From a virus, in the IMG/VR virus record IMGVR_UViG_3300033144_005855, positions 1 through 30,542 of that record: 30,542 nucleotides of DNA. One strand, given 5' to 3'. Below the pieces are notes generated by a model that was not told where the DNA came from, searched no databases, and saw nothing but the letters and a program-made list of their open reading frames with translations. A program made the position numbers and the translations under genes. Positions 1 through 5,636 of this stretch are shown here, one piece after another. The stretch's first letter is position 1. Each line of letters opens with the position of its first letter.

Positions 1-222
1 TTTATTGATGGGACGATTGAAGCTGAGTCAGAGAGAAGCATTTCAGTTAAAGGAATTGGAGACAATGATAAAATATCAAGCGTTGCAACTCAATGGCTTG
101 GAACTCTGAGTGATTCCATTCATACTATTGACGTAAGATTTTGGATTAAAGGTGATGGGGGTGCAACTGCAAGAGGTATTATAAATTGCAGGTCGTTAAT
201 TGTGAAAGAGATCGAACCATAA
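1..222 (+). CDS. C-terminal fragment of an unidentified phage structural protein (partial)
   Basis: Reading frame 1 is open from the first base to TAA at 220-222, giving 73 residues without a start, so this is the 3' end of a gene cut by the window edge. The fragment is rich in beta-prone and Gly/Ser/Thr residues (for example ISSVATQWLGTLSD and RFWIKGDGGA) and ends RSLIVKEIEP, which fits a jelly-roll or fibre-like structural domain. It lies upstream of head-tail joining genes, in the region where capsid, decoration or head-fibre genes normally sit. No family can be assigned from so short a piece. The next gene starts 2 nt after the stop. Confidence 0.6.
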   Translation, partial: FIDGTIEAESERSISVKGIGDNDKISSVATQWLGTLSDSIHTIDVRFWIKGDGGATARGIINCRSLIVKEIEP

Positions 223-224
223 TT

Positions 225-551
225 ATGAATAAATGTGAAGAATGTCAGGTTTGCTGTAAAGTTTTAGAAATAAAAAATTTTAAAGAGAGTATGACGAAGT
301 GCCAGTATTTAAATTCAAAAGGGTGCAGCATATATAAAAAAAGACCGAAAGGTTGCAGTCATTTTAAATGCGCATGGTTGCTGAGTGAATGGCCAAAAGA
401 ATTTAGACCTGACTTGAGTGGGATAATGGTTTGTTCAACTAAGGAAGGAACTAAATCTTTTAGATGTGAAGATAAAGTGAATGATAAACTAATGAATATT
501 TTGATAAGCAAAAAGATTAAGGGAATAGATGCAAGGGAAGTGATTCAGTGA
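225..551 (+). CDS. YkgJ-like cysteine-cluster protein (putative Zn/Fe chelating)
   Basis: The 108-residue product begins with a CxxCxxCC cluster (Cys4, 7, 10, 11) and continues with Cys26, 34, 44 and 49 in the pattern C..Y....GCSIYKKRPKGCSHFKC. This is the signature of the YkgJ/UPF0153 (CxxCxxCC) family, presumed to bind zinc or iron; its biochemical function is not established. The frame is open further upstream, to 186, but that would overlap the preceding gene, so I prefer ATG 225, directly after the previous stop. The end overlaps the next gene as GTGA (548-551), which suggests translational coupling. A metal-binding protein of this type is unusual inside a virion-morphogenesis operon. 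It could be an accessory (moron) gene or a host-derived protein. Confidence 0.75.
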   Translation: MNKCEECQVCCKVLEIKNFKESMTKCQYLNSKGCSIYKKRPKGCSHFKCAWLLSEWPKEFRPDLSGIMVCSTKEGTKSFRCEDKVNDKLMNILISKKIKGIDAREVIQ

Positions 552-1147
552 TTAAAATACATGTAGACTCTTATACTGAATTTAAAGATAAAATAAACGC
601 CAATATGCTCAAGCATTATTGTAGTACAAGCCAAGGTAGAATTTTATTAGTAGCGACTGATGGCCCTTTCTATTATACGCACTCATTACAAAATATTAAT
701 AAAGACGATTATGATGAAAATCTTTCATCAACATGTAACCCTAGGTTTGGTGATGAGGTCGTGCTATCGCCATTTTCTTTTAAATGCAATTTTATGTTTT
801 GTGGACAAGGTGTTAAAAATATTATAACTGCGAGCAGTACGGGAAATATTGAATTTACAGTTCTTCCTGGTATTTACAACTTCAATGCTGTCGAAATATT
901 GAATGGTAATTATGGAGATGTAGTTCAATTAAGGGTTATGGATGATGCACTAGGAACTTACACGACAGTTCCAAACATGATTTTAAATCAATTCGGAACT
1001 AATTGGAACATGAGGCAAGAACTTATTAAAGACCTTCCTTATCCTGCAAAACTTCAAGAAGGAATGATAATTAGAGTTGTTTATACAAATAATTCTTTAG
1101 CAGACAGAGAAATTTATTTCAATTTGGATTTACACAAAATAGGATAA
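548..1147 (+). CDS. Unknown protein in the head-tail region
   Basis: This 199-residue protein starts at GTG 548, overlapping the upstream stop (GTGA), with an AAGGGAAG-like ribosome-binding site about 10 nt before it. I do not recognise the family. It has no transmembrane segment or signal peptide. It is acidic to neutral and predicted mainly beta-stranded, with many alternating hydrophobic stretches (ILLVATDG, VVLSPFSFKCNFMF, IEFTVLPGIYNF, MIIRVVYTNN). That composition and its place between structural genes are consistent with a minor virion protein such as a head decoration or joining component. This is inference from context only. Confidence 0.55.
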   Translation: MIKIHVDSYTEFKDKINANMLKHYCSTSQGRILLVATDGPFYYTHSLQNINKDDYDENLSSTCNPRFGDEVVLSPFSFKCNFMFCGQGVKNIITASSTGNIEFTVLPGIYNFNAVEILNGNYGDVVQLRVMDDALGTYTTVPNMILNQFGTNWNMRQELIKDLPYPAKLQEGMIIRVVYTNNSLADREIYFNLDLHKIG

Positions 1148-1151
1148 AAGA

Positions 1152-1748
1152 ATGAATTGGTTTTATACTATAATTTTATATTTATTCAAGCCGATTTTAA
1201 AAAGAATAGCCGAATGGCATGCTCCATATACTCATAAAAAAATGACAGGCAAAGATTATTATCATTTAAGAGATGAACTAAAGATAGGAACCGTTCTTTT
1301 ATCAAAAACTTACGGGGAAGCTTCAAACATAATAAACCCAACTGAAATGAAACATAGTGCTCTGTACGTTGGAAGAATAATGAATGATGAAATCTGTTAT
1401 GTTATTGAAGCCGTAGGTAAGGGAGTTAAACTTACAGATCTAGTAACATTTGTTACCTCTAAAGATGAACTGGTAGTTTGCAAACCAAATTTCATTACAA
1501 CTGACGAGCAAGAATTTGGAACTCAAGAGAAAGCTTTAAATTATATAGGCAGAAGTTATGATTACTATTTTGAAATGGAAGACGATGAGCTTTATTGTTT
1601 TGAGTTATGCTTTCACTGTTTGAATAACCCTAGATTAAAATCAAGAGAAATATTAGATGGCAAATGTATTTTTGATAGCGATACTTTTCTAGATAAAACT
1701 TATTTTGATGTAACATATGATTCAAGAAAGGTTGAATGGCATGAATAA
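1152..1748 (+). CDS. YiiX/YebB-like permuted NlpC/P60 (papain-fold) cysteine hydrolase
   Basis: The 198-residue product shows the circularly permuted papain-like arrangement of the YiiX/YebB family. The catalytic His comes first (KHSALYVG, His68), then an acidic segment (YVIEAVGKGV, Glu86), then the nucleophile Cys in LYCFELC (Cys149). A hydrophobic N-terminus (FYTIILYLFKPIL) may be a membrane anchor or a helix. Family members are thought to act as amidases or peptidases on peptidoglycan, lipids or peptides. In a phage morphogenesis operon it could be a virion-associated cell-wall hydrolase or an accessory gene. It ends at 1748 and overlaps the next start at 1741. A second, non-permuted NlpC/P60 gene lies at 17156. 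Confidence 0.75.
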   Translation: MNWFYTIILYLFKPILKRIAEWHAPYTHKKMTGKDYYHLRDELKIGTVLLSKTYGEASNIINPTEMKHSALYVGRIMNDEICYVIEAVGKGVKLTDLVTFVTSKDELVVCKPNFITTDEQEFGTQEKALNYIGRSYDYYFEMEDDELYCFELCFHCLNNPRLKSREILDGKCIFDSDTFLDKTYFDVTYDSRKVEWHE

Positions 1749-2058
1749 TGTTTTGAATAGCAGCAATATTGCAATAGTCGTGATTTTGGCTTTGTTTAAA
1801 CTGATTGAACATTTATTAAAAATGAATAAAACAAATGTCTCAATGCTTACTGAAATAGAAAGGCATCAATTGTCGACTCTTTTTGATCAACATTCAGTAA
1901 AAGATTCAACTGGTCGACCGCTTTGGTATATGCCTCAGCACGTTGGCAAACAACAAGAAAAAATTATACAATTAATTGACGACATGATTAAAACTCAAAA
2001 CGATACGATGCACGTTCTTGAGAGAATTTTAGATAAACTAAACGAAAATAGGAATTAG
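1741..2058 (+). CDS. Small membrane protein with coiled coil, function unknown
   Basis: I choose ATG 1741 because an AAAGG ribosome-binding site lies about 10 nt upstream; an in-frame ATG at 1717 lies deeper in the preceding gene. The product is about 105 residues. It has one hydrophobic helix near the N-terminus (IAIVVILALFKLIEHLL) followed by a polar, probably helical region (LTEIERHQLSTLF and IIQLIDDMIKTQNDTMHVLERILDKL). One membrane helix plus a coiled coil fits an accessory membrane protein, a holin-like protein or an inner-membrane spanin, but nothing discriminates between these. It starts within the last codons of the YiiX-like gene and ends one base before the connector gene. Confidence 0.55.
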   Translation: MNNVLNSSNIAIVVILALFKLIEHLLKMNKTNVSMLTEIERHQLSTLFDQHSVKDSTGRPLWYMPQHVGKQQEKIIQLIDDMIKTQNDTMHVLERILDKLNENRN

Positions 2059-2059
2059 T

Positions 2060-2557
2060 ATGGGCACTTATACTGACGTAACGAAAGTAAAATCATTATT
2101 TAGACGAATTAAAATTGAAGCCGATACTGGAACAGAATCCACTAATACTGTTATCACTACCGAAGAAGTCGATGAGTTTATCACTGAGCAAGAGGCGATT
2201 GTAAATGCCAGACTCAGTTCTTGCTATGACATGACTTCAGTGGGAGTCGAGTCGATTAAAATAATAGGCGTGGCGGTAAAATATAAAGTCGCTTCAGTTA
2301 TTCAAAACATAATGGCGCTTTCTACTAGCAATAGTCATAAAAACGAGCAAACTGTTACTGGTGATTGGGCTTTAATGGCAATCGAGATGCTAGATAAAAT
2401 TTGTCCACCTGAAAATTGTGGTGAAGATTCTTGCGTTAAAACTCCGACAATGCCTTTACCTGACACGGCCTTGAAGTCTCGTTCACCTGAATCTCAAGCA
2501 TTATTTAAATCAAACACAAGTACACCTCAATTTAAAAAGGATACTCCAAATTGGTAG
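2060..2557 (+). CDS. Head-tail connector/adaptor protein (putative)
   Basis: The 165-residue protein opens with TDVTKVKSLFRRIKIE, then an EEVDEFITEQEAIVNARLSSCYDM helix and an IKIIGVAVKYKVASVIQNIMAL helix. A short N-terminal motif, an 'IxxAExxVnaRL' helix and a bundle of following helices are typical of DUF1320/gp6-like head-completion adaptors that sit under the portal. Gene order (connector, tail completion, terminator, tube) supports this. The C-terminus is polar, with two or three cysteines (CPPENCGEDSC), and probably disordered. The start has an AGGAATT site 5-6 nt upstream. The assignment is by pattern and position. Confidence 0.6.
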   Translation: MGTYTDVTKVKSLFRRIKIEADTGTESTNTVITTEEVDEFITEQEAIVNARLSSCYDMTSVGVESIKIIGVAVKYKVASVIQNIMALSTSNSHKNEQTVTGDWALMAIEMLDKICPPENCGEDSCVKTPTMPLPDTALKSRSPESQALFKSNTSTPQFKKDTPNW

Positions 2558-3081
2558 CCAAGGCAGCGTCGTTTACGACTAGTTATATTGTAGAAAATGA
2601 TAAGGCTTTCATTAAAGCTCTTAATAAATTAGATAGGGCAGTCAGTGATTTTAGAATCCCTTTTGGTTTAATCTCAAAAGAATTTTTCCAAGGTAACAAA
2701 AAAGTATTCTCATTGAAGGGCCCAGGACAATATCCAGACCTTGCTGACTCAACAAAAGAACAAAAAAAAAGAGAAGTTGGTTTTGTTTATCCTATATTAA
2801 AAAGAACAGGCCGACTTGAATCATCTCTTACTGGTGGGAATAGTCCTGAAGCTGTCAATGCGATAGGCAAAAAATTATTATTACTAGGAACGACTGTTCC
2901 GTATGCAATATTTCATCAATCAGATAAATCAAGAACCAGACTGCCATTAAGAAAACCGGTATTTATTTCAGGGCCACCATTAGAACAAGGAATTGCAGAC
3001 AGAGTAAGTGGTAGGAAACAAGCATGGTTAAATATAATTGACCAATATATTTCAGATGAAGCAGCAAAGGTGAAAAAATGA
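2551..3081 (+). CDS. Phage virion morphogenesis / tail completion protein (gpG- or HK97 gp10-like)
   Basis: The 176-residue protein contains the region GQYPDLADSTKEQKKREVGFVYPILKRTG, followed by LGTTVPYAIFHQSDKSRTRLPLRKPVFISG. The 'L..TG.L..S..', 'Y...HQ......LP.R.f' layout is characteristic of the phage virion-morphogenesis family (P2 gpS / Mu gpG-like) that completes the tail or head-tail joint. The start appears to be TTG at 2551, with AAAAAGG 10 nt upstream; no in-frame ATG precedes the conserved part, so a rare start codon is likely. It overlaps the preceding gene by 7 nt and the following gene by 4 nt (ATGA-type). Confidence 0.7.
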   Translation: MVAKAASFTTSYIVENDKAFIKALNKLDRAVSDFRIPFGLISKEFFQGNKKVFSLKGPGQYPDLADSTKEQKKREVGFVYPILKRTGRLESSLTGGNSPEAVNAIGKKLLLLGTTVPYAIFHQSDKSRTRLPLRKPVFISGPPLEQGIADRVSGRKQAWLNIIDQYISDEAAKVKK

Positions 3082-3569
3082 CAAGAAGAATTTTTGACAA
3101 CGAGTGCTTATTAAAAGCAATGCTAGATATTGTTAAAGGAAACTTAAACTCCGAGATTCTTTTGATTGATATTGAGAAAGCCGATTATATTTTAGACCCA
3201 ATCAATGATAATGCTTGGTATTTTCAGCAACTTGGTGATGAAGTTTTTTCTTACCAAAATTTTGTCGTTTGGGGTTCTTATGGAAATCCAGACAATAGTG
3301 ATACGACCTATGGCAACTCAATAAAGCAAACAGAAATGTATTTTGAAGTCGTCGTGGCTGACGATGGAAGTGCAATCGAAGAAAATATTCATTATAAAAT
3401 GTTAAGATATACAAGAGCGCTTGAGTCTGCGGTCAATAAAAACTTCAGTAAAGTATGGAGTGGACTAAAGGTAAAAGTAATCAACTTGACTCCGACTGTT
3501 TTTGACATTTCAAACCGTCAATATCGGAGTGCTGGAATAAAAGTGGTAGCGGCAATTTCCACCAACTAG
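3078..3569 (+). CDS. Tail terminator-like protein (putative)
   Basis: This 163-residue protein sits immediately before the small gene and the tail-tube gene, where siphophages and Mu-like phages encode the tail terminator (gpU / gp37-type). The sequence ends with the pattern LKVKVINLTPTVFDISNRQYRSAGIKVVAAI, which resembles the strand-rich C-terminus of tail terminators ('...v..i.......R.y..i..v.v...'). There is no signal peptide or membrane segment. The start overlaps the stop of the preceding gene. Function is inferred mainly from gene order. Confidence 0.5.
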   Translation: MTRRIFDNECLLKAMLDIVKGNLNSEILLIDIEKADYILDPINDNAWYFQQLGDEVFSYQNFVVWGSYGNPDNSDTTYGNSIKQTEMYFEVVVADDGSAIEENIHYKMLRYTRALESAVNKNFSKVWSGLKVKVINLTPTVFDISNRQYRSAGIKVVAAISTN

Positions 3570-3587
3570 CTATACAAAGGAGCGGCA

Positions 3588-3752
3588 ATGGAAGACGAAA
3601 AAAAAGTGACCAAGAAGGTTTCAAAAAAACTAATTGCTTTAAAAGATTGGGAAATTCATTTCAATGAATTGCATCTCATAATCAAAAAAGGCGAGGAAGT
3701 TAAAGTCCCAAAAATGTTTATTGAAACTCTCAAGGTTGAACAAGTAATTTAA
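3588..3752 (+). CDS. Small lysine-rich protein between tail terminator and tail tube
   Basis: A 54-codon reading frame starts at ATG 3588 after a strong AAAGGAG site (3576-3582) and ends at TAA 3750-3752, 13 nt before the tail-tube gene. The product begins MEDEKKVTKKVSKKLIALKD and contains IIKKGEEVKVPKMFIETLKVE. Short proteins with a 'G..v.vP..f...L' core commonly sit between the terminator and the tube or sheath gene (DUF2635/Mu gp38-like position). Homology to that family cannot be shown by eye. The strong ribosome-binding site and tight packing support a real gene. Confidence 0.6.
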   Translation: MEDEKKVTKKVSKKLIALKDWEIHFNELHLIIKKGEEVKVPKMFIETLKVEQVI

Positions 3753-3765
3753 CTACGAGGTAAAA

Positions 3766-4665
3766 ATGAGTTTATCAGAAAATTTTATGGCCTTTGGGAT
3801 TCATTCCTTAGTGCCTTATCAACGTGCTGACAAACTGCCTTATGGGATTTTTGAAGTTTTAGCGGGTGGAACTATTTCACTTTCTGCTGAGTTCGAAGAC
3901 CTTTTTGGCGGTTCAAATTCTTATGCATGGGCTTCCGAGGCTAAAACAATTAGTGCGGAATTTAGCGCAACAGTTAAGACAATGCCGGATTTTTTATTCG
4001 AGTTATACTTAGGCGCTGAAGTTACAACTACAGCAGCAAGTGCAACTGGGACAGTAAGTGGTTTTGTAAATTTCAAAGGGACGTCTATGTTTGACGCAAC
4101 TACTGGTATTGCAACTGCTTCAGTTAAGTCTGGAAGTGATGCCGATCTTAAAGTTGGTATTTATACAGTTGTTTATGTTTCAGCTACGACAGTCGATGTT
4201 TATGTTTCAACAAATGTTGATTTCTCAAATGGTAACGATCTTACTTATGAAAATGACGCATTAAAAATAACTGCAAGTCCTTTAACAATCGCCATGGGTG
4301 CAGCGGTAGAAATACCAAACACGGGCGTTGAATTGACTGGTGGTTCAGGAACTATTGCTATGGTTAGTGGCGATACTGCGATTTTTAAAGTTGCGGCAGC
4401 TCACGCAGGTATTTCTGAAATTGCTATTGGTAAAACTGGTTCAGTGTTTCCAGAGCACGGAATTGTTGCCATGGCAGCAAAAAGAAGTAATGGAGATCTA
4501 TTAGAAATAGATATTCATAAAGCTGTTGGTGGTGGTTTCCCAATCGCTCTTGAGGAAACTGTATTCAGTATTCCCGAGCTTACGATTAAACTATTGTTCG
4601 ATACTTGCGAAGGCAAAATTGCGACAATCAGAAAAATTAAAGGTTCACTAGGGGCTTGTCCTTAA
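3766..4665 (+). CDS. Major tail (tube) protein
   Basis: The 299-residue protein is rich in Ala, Gly, Thr, Ser and Val. It opens with MSLSENFMAFGIHSLVPYQRADKLPYG and a beta-rich domain, then an insertion of beta-repeat character (ATGTVSGFVNFKG to VEIPNTGVELTGGSG, about residues 90-195), then a conserved-looking C-terminal part (EIAIGKTGSVFPEHGIVAMAAKRSNGDLLEIDIHKAVGGG). Composition, size and position upstream of the tail-chaperone frameshift pair and the tape measure are those of siphovirus tail tube proteins. The middle insertion may be a surface Ig-like domain. The start has a GAGG site 7 nt upstream. The gene ends tail-to-tail with the minus-strand gene at 4637. Confidence 0.75.
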   Translation: MSLSENFMAFGIHSLVPYQRADKLPYGIFEVLAGGTISLSAEFEDLFGGSNSYAWASEAKTISAEFSATVKTMPDFLFELYLGAEVTTTAASATGTVSGFVNFKGTSMFDATTGIATASVKSGSDADLKVGIYTVVYVSATTVDVYVSTNVDFSNGNDLTYENDALKITASPLTIAMGAAVEIPNTGVELTGGSGTIAMVSGDTAIFKVAAAHAGISEIAIGKTGSVFPEHGIVAMAAKRSNGDLLEIDIHKAVGGGFPIALEETVFSIPELTIKLLFDTCEGKIATIRKIKGSLGACP

Positions 4666-4870
4666 TAATCTTATTCTTTTTAGGGGGGAAGGTTTTTCCT
4701 TCTCCCTTTTTTACAACCATTAAATAATTAAAAGCGACGTGTCGTAAAAAAGCACTGAGTGAACCATCACTATAAATCTTAGATTTAATTTTAATCTCGT
4801 TATATTCTTTTTCTGTGAACCTGACTGTGATCGATCTTGATTTATATTCTTTTTTATTTTCTATAAGCAC
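4637..4870 (-). CDS. Ribbon-helix-helix (Arc/CopG/MobC-like) DNA-binding protein, minus strand
   Basis: This 77-residue minus-strand product contains RSITVRFTEKEYNEIKIKSK, then SDGSLSAFLRHVAFNYL. That is a short beta-strand followed by two helices, the classic ribbon-helix-helix arrangement of Arc/CopG-type repressors and MobC-like proteins. The frame is open further upstream, but the preferred start is GTG 4868-4870, which has AAGGG 7 nt before it; upstream in-frame residues are hydrophobic and not conserved-looking. It overlaps the last 29 nt of the tail-tube gene in antisense and is the only minus-strand gene in the structural region. A Lys-rich tail follows the domain. A role as an autoregulator or repressor is inferred. 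Confidence 0.7.
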   Translation of the reverse strand: MLIENKKEYKSRSITVRFTEKEYNEIKIKSKIYSDGSLSAFLRHVAFNYLMVVKKGEGKTFPPKKNKIIKDKPLVNL

Positions 4871-4900
4871 TTTTCTACCCTTGTTATGTAAGACAGAAAA

Positions 4901-4941
4901 ATAGTAGCATTGTATTAAAATTATTTGTAATATTTTAACAA
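4901..4941 (-). promoter_or_regulatory. Promoter for the minus-strand ribbon-helix-helix gene
   Basis: Two overlapping sigma70-like candidates lie 31-71 nt upstream of GTG 4870 on the minus strand. One is TTGTTA (4936-4941), 17 nt, TTAATA (4913-4918). The other is TTACAA, 18 nt, TACTAT (4901-4906). Either would give the gene its own transcript inside the oppositely transcribed tail operon. The -35 of the first overlaps the region just before the ribosome-binding site of the tail-chaperone gene. Confidence 0.45.
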
Positions 4942-4950
4942 GGGGAATTA

Positions 4951-5325
4951 ATGCAAACCGACTCAATGACTCAATTCAATTCAAGTTTAAAAACTTTCGA
5001 GCTATCAGGAAAAACTTACGAGCTAAAAAAAATGTCACTTGCTGCAAAAGTTTGGATAAACGAACACTTTGCAAGCGATGGCGAAATAAATGGACTCAAA
5101 AACTTTTCAATAGAACTTGAAGCATTAAATTTCTCTTACATCTCAGAACTCTGTTATTATCTAGTAGCAGACAAAACCGATTTTCCAAACCTTGAAACAT
5201 TTGTAAATGCCTTTGGCAACATAAGTACTGGCTTAAGTATATTAAAAGACCCTTTACATGAAACAATTGTAGCAGGTCTTCCAAAAGAAATGACCAGTGC
5301 GGAAGTGCAACTAAAAAAGTCTTAA
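4951..5325 (+). CDS. Tail assembly chaperone, short form (gpG-like)
   Basis: The 124-residue protein lies between the tail tube and the tape measure, the fixed position of the siphophage tail assembly chaperone. It begins MQTDSMTQFNSSLKTFELSGKTYELKKMSLAAKVWINEHF, similar in style to tail chaperones that start with a small beta domain ('f.l.Gk.yel..') followed by helices. Near the end the codons CTA AAA AAG carry an A-AAA-AAG slippery heptamer at 5313-5319, just before the stop at 5323. A -1 shift there would fuse it to the downstream frame. The ribosome-binding site AAGGGG is 6-7 nt upstream. Confidence 0.75.
   Translation: MQTDSMTQFNSSLKTFELSGKTYELKKMSLAAKVWINEHFASDGEINGLKNFSIELEALNFSYISELCYYLVADKTDFPNLETFVNAFGNISTGLSILKDPLHETIVAGLPKEMTSAEVQLKKS
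5301..5319 (+). promoter_or_regulatory. Programmed -1 ribosomal frameshift site (A AAA AAG)
   Basis: The heptamer AAAAAAG at 5313-5319 is in the correct register with the upstream gene (CT-A AA-A AA-G read as A AAA AAG), the same slippery sequence as E. coli dnaX. A Shine-Dalgarno-like GGAAG (5301-5305) lies 7 nt upstream and could act as a stimulator. After a -1 slip, translation continues with GTC at 5319 and stays open to 5636. No obvious downstream stem or pseudoknot was found by eye. Confidence 0.75.
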
Positions 5326-5636
5326 GCGGAGATATTGAACAGCAGTCAATGAACTGGTTTCATATTTACGATATTTTCGCAAAAAGATACGGGATTAAAA
5401 CGCCCGATGAATTTTTTGAAGGTTATACTTTAAAGCAAGTGAGCGAGTTACTTCCGATAATTGAAGACAACAATTATGATGACGTTGCTTTACAGGCAAA
5501 ATTAAATGGTTTTAAAATAAAACCAAAATTAAAAGCTGTAAATCATTCGCCTGAAAAGAAAAAAGAATACACTGAAAGCGCATTGAGTAGGTTTGACCAA
5601 ATGAAAAAAGATTACGAGATGAACAAGGGAAAATAA
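5319..5636 (+). CDS. Tail assembly chaperone frameshift extension (gpT-like domain of the G-T fusion)
   Basis: This frame encodes the C-terminal part of a predicted G-T fusion. With the upstream gene read to 5319 and a -1 slip, the fusion is about 228 residues. Read alone it has an ATG at 5349 (95 residues, MNWFHIYDIFAKRYGIKTPDEF...), but that ATG has no good ribosome-binding site; GGAG is about 17 nt away. The sequence has helical segments and a Lys-rich tail (EKKKEYTESALSRFDQMKKDYEMNKGK), like T domains that recruit the tape measure. The tape measure starts directly after the stop (TAA ATG). The short and fused forms together chaperone tape-measure and tube assembly. Confidence 0.7.
   Translation, partial: VLSGDIEQQSMNWFHIYDIFAKRYGIKTPDEFFEGYTLKQVSELLPIIEDNNYDDVALQAKLNGFKIKPKLKAVNHSPEKKKEYTESALSRFDQMKKDYEMNKGK

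Noticed and set aside
5349-5636. Independent small gene starting at ATG 5349
   Set aside because: No close ribosome-binding site, and an in-register A-AAA-AAG heptamer leads into this frame from the tail chaperone gene. The frameshift fusion explains it better.
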